A DNA stretch of 64,000 nt from Marinobacter changyiensis (GTDB lineage: Bacteria; Pseudomonadota; Gammaproteobacteria; Pseudomonadales; Oleiphilaceae), in the NCBI RefSeq assembly GCF_009193265.1, contig NZ_VZZZ01000002.1, positions 431,824 to 495,823 of the forward strand, written 5' to 3'. The stretch's first letter is position 1. The number at the start of each line of letters is the position of its first letter. Under the pieces are notes generated by a model, which saw nothing but the letters and a program-made list of their open reading frames with translations, made no database searches and was not told the DNA's origin. Shown here piece after piece: positions 38,698 through 49,278 of this stretch. Made by a program: the position numbers and the translations under genes.

Positions 38698-39828
38698 TTA
38701 ACGGGTTACTCTCGTTTCGTAGCATTGCTCGTACTGTTTAACCATTTTTTCTACTGAGAATCTTTCCTCGAATCGCCTTTTTGCCTGGCGCGCCATTTGG
38801 TCAAGCTTTGCTGGTTCGTCCATCAACATTTTTAGTCCGCTGAAAAATTCATCCAGGTCGTCACTTTCAACTAAAACCCCCGTTTCTCCGTCGGCTACAA
38901 TTTCGGGTGTGCCGCCAACGCGGGTTGCAACCGTGGGGATGCCTAGGCTCATGGCTTCAAGGAGTGTCATCGAGGTGCCCTCGGTGAAAGAGGGCAGCAA
39001 AAAGATGTCCATCAAGCTGAGGAAGTCGGCAGGTTGTGATTGAAAGCCTGTAAAGATCACTGACTCCCCGAGTTCTAATTCGGCTGCCAATGCTTCCAGG
39101 TTTCCGCGCTCTGGGCCGTCCCCAACGAGAAGGAGTCGAACGTTATAATTCCGATCGAGTAGGGCTCGGGTCGTTTTCAGCATGAGCGCCTGGTTTTTCA
39201 CGGCATCCAGTCTTGCCACAGTGCCGATGACGGTTTCCTCTGGTTTTAAGCCGAGTTCCTTTTTCAGGGTTTCCCGCTTTTCCTCGTTCACGGTAAGGGG
39301 GGCGATACCGTTGTAGATAACCTCAATTTTGTCTTTAGGCAGGTATTCGTATTCAACCAGTGCGTCCCTTGTTGCGGCGGATATGGCAATCAGTTTGTGG
39401 GATGTGTGGGCAATGATCGGGTTGATAAACCTTGCCTTCTTTCGGTGTTGGTCCGGATGAAAGCGGCCGTGTTCAGTGAAGACTATCCGTGCTCCTGTAC
39501 CCCAGTGAGTAAACCAACCATAGGTATAGGGGGAGTATTGATGGCAGTGGACGATATCGAAGTTGCCGTTTTTTATGAGTCGTCTTAGCCAGAGGATCGT
39601 TTTCAGGTCGAGGCCCGGGGCTCTTTGTCTGGCGTGGATTTTTATACCATGTTCGGCTTCCAGAGTTTGGCCTATGGCGCCAACTTCTCCGTCAATACAG
39701 GCAATTTCGCACTGGAATTTCGCCGGATTGAGATTGGTAACGAGTTGGCGAATTACCTGTTCTGTGCCACCGAAGCCCATGTTGAAGGTTATGTGAAGGA
39801 TTCGGATCGGTTTTTGGGGATCTGCCAT
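38698..39828 (-). CDS. GT4-family glycosyltransferase, intact copy
   Basis: 376 residues. Acceptor-side N-terminus ILHITFNMGFGGTEQVIRQL; donor side VIGTVARLDAVKNQALMLKT, VRLLLVGDGPERGNLEALAA, then LLPSFTEGTSMTLLEAMSLG with E-x7-E, and TRVGGTPEIVADGETGVLVE. Well-formed GT4 enzyme. It is the intact relative of the two broken copies at 28.3-28.9 and 30.1-30.8 kb; those keep matching N- and C-termini. The C-terminus ends CYETRVTR, whereas the broken copies end LYEAGTGY or LYEARADY, and the stop abuts a deacetylase fragment, so the 3' end may have been reshaped. No good ribosome site is seen. Confidence 0.9.
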   Translation of the reverse strand: MADPQKPIRILHITFNMGFGGTEQVIRQLVTNLNPAKFQCEIACIDGEVGAIGQTLEAEHGIKIHARQRAPGLDLKTILWLRRLIKNGNFDIVHCHQYSPYTYGWFTHWGTGARIVFTEHGRFHPDQHRKKARFINPIIAHTSHKLIAISAATRDALVEYEYLPKDKIEVIYNGIAPLTVNEEKRETLKKELGLKPEETVIGTVARLDAVKNQALMLKTTRALLDRNYNVRLLLVGDGPERGNLEALAAELELGESVIFTGFQSQPADFLSLMDIFLLPSFTEGTSMTLLEAMSLGIPTVATRVGGTPEIVADGETGVLVESDDLDEFFSGLKMLMDEPAKLDQMARQAKRRFEERFSVEKMVKQYEQCYETRVTR

Positions 39829-40150
39829 GCGCGCGGAGCCACTTTATTATGGAAGCCAGGAGCCTGAGTATAGCGGGTTATTATTGAGTGGTCTTGGGCG
39901 TGCTTGGCAGGAGATGTCGTGGTCAAATGAAACCGGAAACCGACGTAGGTGGTAATATTGCTTTAAATCAGGCGAATAGATAGTTAACAAATGCAGGCAG
40001 GGACGCTCCTGTCGTCGTGTCCCTGCGGCAAGCGTCAGGATGCTATCCTCAGGAGTCAGTGCATGACGTCAGCCATTAGAGTCGGGTTTCTCTCAAATGA
40101 ATGGAAGGAGATCGTGTGTTCCAGGTGGGCGAGGTTGCGAATAGGAGGAG
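39829..40150. other. Boundary between exosortase locus and core genes
   Basis: About 320 nt. The first ~60 nt resemble the region upstream of broken GT4 copy A (28861-28905). Further right, CAGGGACG / CGTGTCCCTG (40000-40026) can pair. No gene recognised. Confidence 0.4.
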
Positions 40151-40468
40151 GTGTGGGGTGAGGCGCACGAGGTAGCCCACGCGGTGGCCCAAGCAAACTT
40201 CCGGCTGCCGAAGCCTTCGCTTGAGACCCATGAATACATCGCCTACGTGGTGCAGCTCGCGACCCTTCCCGTGGCACTCCGGCAGCAGCTGCTCGTGCTG
40301 TTCGGTAATCCGGCGTTCCAGAATGAGAGGGAGATCAACCGAATTTTTCTTCAGCTGGACCCGGAGGTCTTTACGGTGAAAGCCTACAGGCACTTTATCG
40401 CCCATCCCGATTCGCAGGCATTTTTTCAGCGCCTGCTGAATAGCAGGTTCAGCTCGCCCCGTTACTGA
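40151..40468 (+). CDS. Small conserved-looking hypothetical protein
   Basis: 105 residues starting GTG right behind AGGAGGAG; a stop lies in frame three codons upstream. Sequence has balanced, globular composition (ETHEYIAYVVQLATLPVALR, QQLLVLFGNPAFQNEREINR, IFLQLDPEVFTVKAYRHF) and GC-rich third positions like its neighbours. No signal peptide or membrane segment. Family not recognised. It lies 69 nt before the cinA-type gene, possibly in one transcript. Confidence 0.6.
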   Translation: MWGEAHEVAHAVAQANFRLPKPSLETHEYIAYVVQLATLPVALRQQLLVLFGNPAFQNEREINRIFLQLDPEVFTVKAYRHFIAHPDSQAFFQRLLNSRFSSPRY

Positions 40469-40537
40469 GAACTTGCCGTGGTGATGTGGTCGGGAGTGTA
40501 AGAAAATAACGCCTCGGATGAAATGGAGGAGAACATT

Positions 40538-41032
40538 ATGCCGGTAACAGACACGCAATTGGCAGAAGCCGGTACCAGATTGGCGGACTTGCTCGAACGG
40601 CAGGGCCTGATGATAACCACAGCTGAAAGTTGCACCGGGGGGTGGGTTGCCAAGGTGCTGACCGACCGGTCTGGCTCGTCTGCGTATGTCCACAGCGGTA
40701 TCGTTACCTACAGTAATGACGCCAAGCGCGGGCTGCTCGGCGTCAACGAGAGCAGCCTGGAACGGCACGGCGCCGTCAGTGAAGCTGTCGTCCTTGAGAT
40801 GGTGGCGGGCGCCCTGGCGGTAACCGGCGCTGATGTAGCGGTGGCGATCAGTGGAGTTGCAGGCCCCGCTGGGGGCAGTGAAGACAAGCCCGTGGGTACC
40901 GTCTGGTTCGCCTGGGGGCGGAGCCAGAGTGCCGCGGAAGCGGTTGTCCGGCTGTTCGAAGGTGACCGGGACGCAGTCAGAAGGCAAGCCGTTTTATGTG
41001 CTCTGGAAGGTTTGCAACGCTTTCTGGAATAA
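40538..41032 (+). CDS. pncC: CinA C-terminal-domain protein (PncC-type nicotinamide-nucleotide amidohydrolase)
   Basis: 164 residues. ATG 40538 has GGAGGAG eight nt upstream; the earlier ATG overlaps that site. Signatures T-A-E-S-C-T-G-G (28-35), S[13 protein letters not shown], A-V-S-E-x-V and A-I-S-G-V-A-G-P-x-G-G match the stand-alone CinA C-domain, which deamidates NMN to nicotinate mononucleotide in pyridine nucleotide recycling. The order cinA-recA is common in gammaproteobacteria. The MoaB-like N-domain of full CinA is absent. Confidence 0.93.
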   Translation: MPVTDTQLAEAGTRLADLLERQGLMITTAESCTGGWVAKVLTDRSGSSAYVHSGIVTYSNDAKRGLLGVNESSLERHGAVSEAVVLEMVAGALAVTGADVAVAISGVAGPAGGSEDKPVGTVWFAWGRSQSAAEAVVRLFEGDRDAVRRQAVLCALEGLQRFLE

Positions 41033-41076
41033 TCCTCGAACAGGGGTTGGTCTCCCTCGAAGGTTATGTTTTAATA

Positions 41077-41092
41077 CTGGTCAAATATACAG
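41077..41092 (+). promoter_or_regulatory. LexA (SOS) box of recA
   Basis: CTGGTCAAATATACAG fits CTGT-N8-ACAG with one mismatch. It overlaps a -35-like TTAATA just as in the E. coli recA promoter and lies about 78 nt before the recA start. Confidence 0.85.
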
Positions 41093-41169
41093 TTAATTAC
41101 CTGGATGGCGTCGAGACGTTATCCGGTTCGGCTCCAAAAACGCCACAGGGCGGCACAGGTGAAGAAGGT

Positions 41170-42228
41170 ATGGCAGCAATGGAAGACAACCGTAAAAAAG
41201 CACTGACCGCAGCGCTTGGGCAAATCGAGCGTCAATTTGGCAAGGGCGCCATCATGAAGATGGGCGATCATCCCCGCGAGGCGATCCCGTCCGTTTCCAC
41301 CGGTTCTCTTGGCCTGGACGTTGCTCTTGGTATTGGCGGCCTGCCTTACGGCCGGATCTGTGAAATCTACGGCCCTGAAAGCTCCGGTAAAACCACGCTG
41401 ACGTTGCAGGTTATTGCCGAAGCTCAGAAACAGGGTAAAACCTGTGCCTTCGTTGATGCCGAGCACGCCCTTGATCCCCAGTATGCTGAAAAGCTGGGCG
41501 TGAACGTTGACGACCTGCTGGTATCCCAGCCCGACACCGGCGAGCAGGCATTGGAAATTTGCGACATGCTGGTGCGCTCCAACGCGGTGGATATCATCAT
41601 CGTGGATTCGGTTGCCGCATTGACGCCAAAAGCTGAAATTGAAGGTGAAATGGGCGACTCTCACGTGGGTCTTCAGGCCCGCCTGATGTCTCAGGCCCTG
41701 CGAAAGCTGAATGGCAACGTCAAGAACGCCAATTGCCTGATGATTTTTATCAACCAGATCCGCATGAAAATTGGTGTCATGTTCGGCAGCCCGGAAACCA
41801 CCACCGGCGGTAACGCACTCAAGTTCTATTGCTCGGTACGTCTGGACATCCGCCGCATCGGCGCGGTCAAGGACGGCGATGAAGTGATTGGTAACGAAAC
41901 CCGCGTCAAAGTGGTCAAGAACAAGGTGGCGCCGCCGTTCAAACAGGCGGAATTCCAGATTATGTACGGCAAGGGCATCTACCGCATGGCCGAAGTGCTG
42001 GACATGGGTGTGAAGGAAGGCTTCGTTGATAAGTCCGGCGCTTGGTATGCCTACAACGGTGACAAAATCGGCCAGGGCAAAGCCAATGCCTGCAAGTTCC
42101 TTGAAGAAAATCTGGACCTTGCCCGAGAAATTGAAGCCAAGATCCGTGAAAAGCTGATGCCCAAGCCTGTCAAGAAAGGGTCTGAGCCAGTAGAAGAAGC
42201 TATCGAAGAGACTGGGGAGCTGATCTGA
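41170..42228 (+). CDS. recA: RecA recombinase
   Basis: 352 residues, near the 353 of E. coli. Walker [10 protein letters not shown] in [16 protein letters not shown], Walker [21 protein letters not shown], the L1/L2 DNA-binding loops ([40 protein letters not shown]) and the acidic C-terminal tail ([14 protein letters not shown]) are all present, with no intein or gap. It coats single-stranded DNA, drives strand exchange and triggers LexA self-cleavage. ATG 41170 follows GAAGAAGG; an alternative ATG is three codons in. Upstream SOS box and downstream terminator define a single-gene unit; recX does not follow directly. Confidence 0.98.
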   Translation: MAAMEDNRKKALTAALGQIERQFGKGAIMKMGDHPREAIPSVSTGSLGLDVALGIGGLPYGRICEIYGPESSGKTTLTLQVIAEAQKQGKTCAFVDAEHALDPQYAEKLGVNVDDLLVSQPDTGEQALEICDMLVRSNAVDIIIVDSVAALTPKAEIEGEMGDSHVGLQARLMSQALRKLNGNVKNANCLMIFINQIRMKIGVMFGSPETTTGGNALKFYCSVRLDIRRIGAVKDGDEVIGNETRVKVVKNKVAPPFKQAEFQIMYGKGIYRMAEVLDMGVKEGFVDKSGAWYAYNGDKIGQGKANACKFLEENLDLAREIEAKIREKLMPKPVKKGSEPVEEAIEETGELI

Positions 42229-42277
42229 ACTGACTTGGCTATCCAGCCCTGAAAGGCGATCAAATCTCTACCATTTT

Positions 42278-42304
42278 AAAGCTGGCCAATGCGCCAGCTT
42301 TTTC
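42278..42304 (+). terminator. recA terminator
   Basis: AAAGCTGGC / GCCAGCTTT stem with a 6-nt loop and a T-run, about 50 nt after the recA stop. Confidence 0.9.
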
Positions 42305-42376
42305 GGTTACAGAACACTTTAATCAGAACGCATAAAATTTTTAGTGATAAGCGTCTACCGCACATGTCTAGTCGAG

Positions 42377-42482
42377 CGGGGTGGGGGAGGTCTTTTCCGG
42401 ACTGTTGGAGGCCATGGATGGCCGGAAACAAGCTTACAGGGACGTACTTGCAGCGTGTCCGGAAAAGACCTCCCCCACCCCG
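42377..42482. repeat. Perfect 25-bp inverted repeat with 56-nt spacer
   Basis: The left arm CGGGGTGGGGGAGGTCTTTT + CCGGA (42377-42401) is exactly complementary to the right arm (42458-42482). The spacer includes a second small palindrome, GGCCATGGATGGCC. It sits between the recA terminator and a flavodoxin-like gene. Intergenic repeats with the spacer-like motif GGCCATGGATGGCC are, from memory, widespread in this group. Confidence 0.9.
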
Positions 42483-42581
42483 GCCAGGCACCTCATTAAC
42501 AGTCTGCTCCGGCTGCAGACTAAAGTTGCTTGGCCTTCAGCTGCTAGACTGGCGGGAATACAGTAAGAAAGGCTTGTTCTC

Positions 42582-43052
42582 ATGGATACTCGCAAGAAAC
42601 TGCTCATCGTCGCCCATGCGCCTTCCCCGAACACCCTCAAGCTACGAGAAGCGGTTGAGCGGGGCGCAAACAATCCGGACATCGAGGCCGTGGAAGTGAC
42701 TGTGCTGGCGCCGCTGGAAGCAGGTCCGGAGGACGTGCTCGCCTGCGATGCCATTATCCTCGGTACCACCGAAAATCTCGGTTATATGAGCGGGGCGTTA
42801 AAAGACTTCTTCGATCGCAGCTACTACCCCTGCCTGGAGAAAACCCAAGGCTTGCCTTTCACATTCTATATTCGGGCCGGACACGACGGCACTGGCACCC
42901 GCCGAGCCATCGAGTCGATTACCACAGGTTTGCGGTGGCGAACGGTGCAGGAGCCCTTGCTCTGCCGTGGTGAGTATCAGGATGACTTCGAAACCCAATG
43001 TGAAGAGCTCGGGCTTTATATGGCGGCCAGTCTCGATGCGGGCCTATTCTGA
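42582..43052 (+). CDS. Flavodoxin-fold protein / NAD(P)H-dependent FMN reductase-like
   Basis: 156 residues. KKLLIVAHAPSPNTLKLREA is the phosphate-binding first strand-loop of flavodoxin-like proteins, followed by DAIILGTTENLGYMSGALKD, the second flavin-contacting segment, and KDFFDRSYY typical of this NADPH-dependent FMN reductase group. Cytosolic, single domain. Likely binds FMN; its redox partner is unknown. It lies alone behind the large inverted repeat. Confidence 0.85.
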   Translation: MDTRKKLLIVAHAPSPNTLKLREAVERGANNPDIEAVEVTVLAPLEAGPEDVLACDAIILGTTENLGYMSGALKDFFDRSYYPCLEKTQGLPFTFYIRAGHDGTGTRRAIESITTGLRWRTVQEPLLCRGEYQDDFETQCEELGLYMAASLDAGLF

Positions 43053-43102
43053 CCAACGCGGCCTGAGTGGGCGTGAGCCTTGATAGCATGCGTGGGGCGC
43101 GA

Positions 43103-43387
43103 TCAGGCCCTGGTGCTCACCAGCCGGCCCCGGCGATCTTCGAGAGGCGTTGCTTCGCCGGTCCGGGGATGGAGCAGACTCGGGCTGCGCCGGGTTCTTC
43201 GCTTGCGCCGATCAGCGCCGTCAAATTCTTCCTGGCGTCGCCGGCGATCAGGCTGGTACCGGCGGTCGCTGTCATGCTCGCGCGGCAGCGCCTTGATACC
43301 TTCGGCAACCGGCGTGCGCTGGGTATTGCCGGACTTGGGCTTGTCCAGTGACGTCAGAGGTACAGTGTGAGTTCGGAAAATATCCAT
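43103..43387 (-). CDS. Small Arg-rich hypothetical protein
   Basis: 94 residues beginning MDIFRTHTVPLTSLDKPKSG, with repeated D-R-R motifs (HDSDRRYQPDRRRRQEEFDG, ADRRKRRTRR, EDRRGRL). Similar short D-R-R-rich hypothetical genes are known to me from pseudomonads and relatives, but no function is established. GAGGG lies about 12 nt upstream. The opposite strand is also open here, so coding status is not certain. Confidence 0.55.
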   Translation of the reverse strand: MDIFRTHTVPLTSLDKPKSGNTQRTPVAEGIKALPREHDSDRRYQPDRRRRQEEFDGADRRKRRTRRSPSLLHPRTGEATPLEDRRGRLVSTRA

Positions 43388-43565
43388 AGGCGTTGTAAAC
43401 CCTCGCGTTTCCGGCCGCTAACTTTCTGTCGGCCCGCTATCATCCAGTATAGCTAACGGCAGTTTACCGCAAAACTTGAGCCAACATGGCGACAGGGCGG
43501 GTGTCAGGTTCTACAATGGCCGGCTCGGGAAGCTCTTTTTCATTTCGTTCCCTTTATCTATTGCC

Positions 43566-45998
43566 ATGTTCTCACCGTTACAGGACCGAACCTTGAAGTC
43601 ACTGTCCCTGAATCAGCTTTACAAAGCCTGTGTTCTCAAAGATTTTCCGTTCAAGACCACCCGCCAGCTCGAACCCCTGGCAGAAATCGTTGGCCAGCAC
43701 CGTGCCCAGGAAGCAGTGCGGTTTGCACTAGCCATGCCTCACGGTGGATATAATGTCTACGCGGTGGGTCGTAACGGCCTCGGCAAGAGCACCATGATGC
43801 TGCGTTATCTGGAACATCATGCCGACACCGAACATAAGAGTCATGACTGGTGCTATGTCGCCAATTTTGAAGAACCCCGCGTGCCGAAGATCCTGCGTTT
43901 GCCAGCGGGTATGGGACAGGCTCTGAAGCAGGACATTGACCGGCTGATGAGTCGTCTGATGAAGGTGATCCCTCAAACCTTCGACAGTGATAGTTTTCTT
44001 GAGCGTGCAGAGCAGCTCAAGAACGAATATGGCAAAAAGCAGGAAGACGAGCTTGAGAAGGTGGCGGCTCAGGCGCGACGGAAAAAAGTCAGCCTCACCG
44101 TAACTACTCCCGGTGGCTACCGGTTGGTTGCGATGAACGGTGATGAGCCGCACACCGTGGAAACCTTCAAAAAGCTGACCCAGGAACAACGGGACAAATT
44201 CGAAGAAATTATCGACAAGCTTGAAAAGAAACTCCGGCAGGCACTGAGAAAACTGGCTGAATGGGAACAGGAGTACGTCGATAAACAGCAGGCCTTAAAC
44301 CAGGAAACGCTGGAAAGCATTGCCGGCCACCAGATTGATGAGCTGATTGCCAAATATCAGACCGAGCCAGAGGTGACGGCCCATCTTGATGCGGTCAGAA
44401 AAGACCTCGAAGACAGCCTGGAAATTTTCCTGGAAGACAACGAAGAGCAGGCAGCGATCGCCTATGCCTCGCTGGACAAGAAGATGCCTCGTCGTTACCA
44501 GATCAACCTGATGGTCAATCATAAAAACAAAGAGGTGCCGCTGGTAGTGGAGGACAATCCTAACTATCACAACCTTTTTGGTTACGTTGAAAATGTCACC
44601 TACAAGGGCACGGTGTTTACCGATTTCTCACTGATCCGCCCCGGCAGCCTGCACAAAGCCAACGGTGGCTACCTGCTGATGGATGCCAACAAGATGCTGG
44701 AGCAACCGTTTGTATGGGACGGACTGAAGCGCGCGCTGCGCTCCCATACTATCCAGATCAACTCCCTGGAGCGGGAACTCACGCTTTCCGGCACCATATC
44801 GCTGGAGCCTGAGCCGATTCCGCTGGACGTAAAACTGGTGCTGTTTGGTGACCGTGAAACCTGGATGTTGCTGCAGGAATACGACCCGGAGTTCGCCGAG
44901 CTCTTCCGGGTTACCGCTGATTTTGAAAACGAAATGATGCGCACCTCGGAGAGCCAGCTGCTGTACGCGAAGTTTATCGCCAGCCTGGTGATAGAAAAGA
45001 AGCTGCTCCATTGCCACCAGAAAGCGGTCGCGAGGGTGATCGAGCACAGTTCCCGCATGGCGGAGCATCAGGACCGGCTGTCCCTGCATGCGGCAGATAT
45101 AGCCAACCTGCTCCGGGAGTCGGATTACTGGGCCCGCCAGGCTGGGGCAAGACTGATTCAGGCGACTCATGTGGAGCAGGCCCTGGCCAGCGCCCGTTAC
45201 CGCAGTAGCCGGATTCGCGATCAGTTTTATGACTCGATTCGCGATGGCACCACGCTTGTGACTACTACCGGTGTTCGGGTGGGACAGGTTAATGCTTTGT
45301 CGGTGCTGTCTACTGGCGGCTTCGAGTTTGGTCTTTCCAACCGGATCACCGCCATTTGTTACTATGGCGACGGCGATGTCATCGATATCGAGCGAGACGT
45401 CAAGCTGGGCGGCAATATCCATTCCAAAGGTGTGATGATCCTGACTTCCTGGTTGTCATCCCATTTCGCTGCCACCGAGCCAATGCACCTGTCCGCAAGC
45501 CTGACCTTCGAGCAGAATTATGGCGAAGTTGATGGCGATAGTGCCTCGCTCGCAGAGCTCTGTGCGCTGGTATCGGCGTTGTCGGGCTTTGCGGTACGGC
45601 AGGATCTTGCGATCACCGGTTCAGTCAATCAGTTTGGTGAAGTGCAGCCTATTGGCGGCGCCAATGAAAAAATCGAAGGCTTCTTTGAAACCTGTCGTCT
45701 GACCGGCATGACCGGTACTCAGGGGGTTATTGTGCCGCATACCAATGTGCAGAACCTGATGCTTGAAAGTGAGCTGGTGGATGCGGTGCGCAACGGCCAG
45801 TTTGCAGTTTACAGTGTAAGTACTGCAGAAGAGGCCATTACATTGTTGTTGGGTCAACCGGCAGGCAAGATGGATGGCAACGGCCGCTACCCGAAGCAGA
45901 GTGTGTTCGGCGTGATTCAGCAGCGGTTGGACAAGATGCGCGAGCGCGAGCGGGAGGAGCATGGGCATGGCGATAATAAAGACCCTTCAATTCACTAG
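43566..45998 (+). CDS. Lon-family (LonB/LonC-like) ATP-dependent protease
   Basis: 810 residues from ATG 43566, which places the conserved start of this family (SLNQLYKACVLKDFPFKTTR) at the N-terminus; the longer frame and its TTG were not used, though no strong ribosome site is seen at either. Walker A is GRNGLGKST (68-76), followed by a long coiled-coil insert (about 150-290). The S16 peptidase domain has Ser659 in GDSASLAEL and Lys702 in GGANEKIEGF, a spacing of 43 as in Lon. Unlike E. coli Lon it lacks the substrate-binding N-domain. It should degrade cytoplasmic proteins; substrates unknown. Start overlaps nothing; the M23 gene begins inside its last codons. Confidence 0.88.
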   Translation: MFSPLQDRTLKSLSLNQLYKACVLKDFPFKTTRQLEPLAEIVGQHRAQEAVRFALAMPHGGYNVYAVGRNGLGKSTMMLRYLEHHADTEHKSHDWCYVANFEEPRVPKILRLPAGMGQALKQDIDRLMSRLMKVIPQTFDSDSFLERAEQLKNEYGKKQEDELEKVAAQARRKKVSLTVTTPGGYRLVAMNGDEPHTVETFKKLTQEQRDKFEEIIDKLEKKLRQALRKLAEWEQEYVDKQQALNQETLESIAGHQIDELIAKYQTEPEVTAHLDAVRKDLEDSLEIFLEDNEEQAAIAYASLDKKMPRRYQINLMVNHKNKEVPLVVEDNPNYHNLFGYVENVTYKGTVFTDFSLIRPGSLHKANGGYLLMDANKMLEQPFVWDGLKRALRSHTIQINSLERELTLSGTISLEPEPIPLDVKLVLFGDRETWMLLQEYDPEFAELFRVTADFENEMMRTSESQLLYAKFIASLVIEKKLLHCHQKAVARVIEHSSRMAEHQDRLSLHAADIANLLRESDYWARQAGARLIQATHVEQALASARYRSSRIRDQFYDSIRDGTTLVTTTGVRVGQVNALSVLSTGGFEFGLSNRITAICYYGDGDVIDIERDVKLGGNIHSKGVMILTSWLSSHFAATEPMHLSASLTFEQNYGEVDGDSASLAELCALVSALSGFAVRQDLAITGSVNQFGEVQPIGGANEKIEGFFETCRLTGMTGTQGVIVPHTNVQNLMLESELVDAVRNGQFAVYSVSTAEEAITLLLGQPAGKMDGNGRYPKQSVFGVIQQRLDKMREREREEHGHGDNKDPSIH

Positions 45999-46827
45999 GC
46001 GTTCTGTGCTTGGGCTAATGGCCGGGCTGGCTATCAGTTGGCCGACCATGGCGCTGGAATTTGAGGGCAACCTGGTCCAGGGTGGCTTGTTGTTCGGTGA
46101 TGCCGAGCCTGGCAGCCAGGTCTGGCTCAATGATCGGCCCGTTCGGGTCACCGGTGATGGCCGGTTTGTATTGGGTTTTGGCCGCGATGCCGAGCCGAAC
46201 CAGCAGGTGCGGATTGCAGCGCCGGGCGGCAACGAGCAGGTACGTGAATTGACGCTTGCCCAGCGGGACTATGATATTCAGCGGGTCAACGGGGTGCCGT
46301 CCCGTACCGTGACGCCGTCGGAAGAACACCTCGCCCGGATTCGTCGTGAAGCGGCCAGGGTGCGGGACGTCCGGGCGACGGACTCAGATCTGAGGGGCTT
46401 CCTGCAGCCGTTTATCTGGCCCGCAGAGGGTCGTATCAGCGGTGTTTATGGTAGCCAGCGGGTTTACAACGGTGAGCCGCGTTCACCCCATTACGGCGTT
46501 GATATAGCCGCGCCCAAAGGCTCCCCGGTGATCGCACCAGCCGCCGGCATGGTTACAATGGCGGAACCGGATTTGTTCTATTCCGGCGGAACCCTCATTA
46601 TTGATCACGGTTACGGCGTAAGCTCCACCTTTTTGCATCTGGATGGTTTTGAGGTTGAGCCGGGCCAGCGGATTGAGCAGGGTGATGTGATTGGACGGGT
46701 AGGCAGTACCGGCCGTTCAACCGGGCCCCACCTCGACTGGCGCATCAATTGGTATGGCGTGCGGGTGGACCCGACCACCGTTGCACCAGCCATTGTGTCG
46801 GGCCATACGCCCGGGTCTGACAAATAA
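45967..46827 (+). CDS. M23-family peptidase, exported
   Basis: 286 residues. ATG 45967 lies eight nt behind GGAGG and overlaps the Lon-type gene by 32 nt; ATG 45961 is the alternative. The N-terminus TRRSVLGLMAGLAISW has a twin arginine followed by a hydrophobic run, compatible with Tat export. The M23 domain spans about 160-280: HYGVDIAAPKGSPVIAPAAG holds the zinc ligands His and Asp, and GPHLDWRINW stands where most members read H-L-H. Asp in place of the second His is seen in a subgroup of these proteins; it may still bind zinc. A peptidoglycan hydrolase or a divisome/elongation regulator are both possible. Confidence 0.88.
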   Translation: MAIIKTLQFTRRSVLGLMAGLAISWPTMALEFEGNLVQGGLLFGDAEPGSQVWLNDRPVRVTGDGRFVLGFGRDAEPNQQVRIAAPGGNEQVRELTLAQRDYDIQRVNGVPSRTVTPSEEHLARIRREAARVRDVRATDSDLRGFLQPFIWPAEGRISGVYGSQRVYNGEPRSPHYGVDIAAPKGSPVIAPAAGMVTMAEPDLFYSGGTLIIDHGYGVSSTFLHLDGFEVEPGQRIEQGDVIGRVGSTGRSTGPHLDWRINWYGVRVDPTTVAPAIVSGHTPGSDK

Positions 46828-46899
46828 CTGCACCGAACAGACAGCCAACAATAACCATGGAACGCAAACAGCCATGGACTGCCAACAGAGAGGAAGCAC

Positions 46900-47526
46900 A
46901 TGAGCGACATTGATCAAACCGTCTATGTGGTGGAAGACGATGAAGCGGTAAGGGATTCACTGGAGCTGTTGCTGAAATCCGCCAAGAAATCCGTGAAGCC
47001 CTACAGCACCGCCAACGCCTTCCTGAGTGATTATTCCGAGAAAATGGCAGGCTGTATTGTTCTGGACATCCGTATGCCCGGTATGGACGGCATGGAGCTG
47101 CAGAAAAAGCTCAATGATCGCCACTCCATCCTGCCGATCATATTCGTGACAGGCCACGGTGATGTGCCGCTGGCGGTTGATGCCATGAAAGAGGGTGCCG
47201 TTGACTTTATCCAGAAGCCCTATCGCGAAGGCGCCCTGCTGGAAAAGATCGAATCTGCTCTGGAGCAGGACCGGGAACAGCGCAAAACCCTGGGTGAAGA
47301 GCAGGAAATCCTGCGCCGTGTAAAAACACTGACGCCCCGGGAAACCGAAATCATGGGCCGGATGATCGCAGGCCAGGCCAACAAGGTCATCGCCATAGAG
47401 CTTGAAATCAGCCAGCGCACAGTAGAAATCCACCGGTCCCGGGTGATGCACAAGATGGGCACTCATTCACTTGCCCATCTGGTCCGAATGATCTTGTCCG
47501 TAAAGGACCGTATCGACGCGAAGTGA
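46900..47526 (+). CDS. FixJ/NarL-type response regulator
   Basis: 208 residues, AGGAAG before the ATG. Receiver domain with VEDDEAVRDS (acidic pair) and phospho-acceptor Asp56 in LDIRMPGMDG; K-P-Y at the end of the domain. C-terminal LuxR-type helix-turn-helix (LTPRETEIMGRMIAGQANKV, then IAIELEISQRTVEIHRSRVM). FixJ-like regulators bind DNA as dimers after phosphorylation. The next gene, 45 nt on, encodes the matching sensor kinase. Confidence 0.93.
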   Translation: MSDIDQTVYVVEDDEAVRDSLELLLKSAKKSVKPYSTANAFLSDYSEKMAGCIVLDIRMPGMDGMELQKKLNDRHSILPIIFVTGHGDVPLAVDAMKEGAVDFIQKPYREGALLEKIESALEQDREQRKTLGEEQEILRRVKTLTPRETEIMGRMIAGQANKVIAIELEISQRTVEIHRSRVMHKMGTHSLAHLVRMILSVKDRIDAK

Positions 47527-47571
47527 TTTGAGCGTCAAGATTCGGGTATCTTTCGAACCGGGCAAGGCTTT

Positions 47572-49140
<1,569 letters not shown>

Positions 49141-49198
49141 ATGTTTTACCGGGGATTGATAAGTTCTGCCCGTCATACAAACAATTTCATGATAATCG

Positions 49199-49226
49199 TT
49201 GACATCATCTCCCCCCTCTTTATAAT
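49199..49226 (+). promoter_or_regulatory. Sigma-70 promoter of tRNA-Asp
   Basis: TTGACA at 49199-49204 and TATAAT at 49221-49226, both perfect, with a 16-nt spacer. The tRNA begins 53 nt after the -10 box. Confidence 0.9.
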
Positions 49227-49278
49227 GCGCCCTCGTTGTCACCCCGCAGTCTTACGAGTCTGTCAGACAACGCAGCGC

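Noticed and set aside
40076-40987. 303-codon minus-strand open frame
   Set aside because: It runs opposite the cinA-type gene and the small 40151 gene, has His/Gly/Arg-rich shadow composition and no family motif.
40996-41169. Longer N-terminus for RecA
   Set aside because: The extension overlaps the cinA-type gene end and the SOS box; RecA length fits ATG 41170.
42289-42699. 136-codon plus-strand open frame behind recA
   Set aside because: It spans the recA terminator and the large inverted repeat and runs into the flavodoxin-like gene in another frame.
44628-45422. 264-codon minus-strand open frame
   Set aside because: Antisense to the Lon-type protease, no motif, shadow composition.
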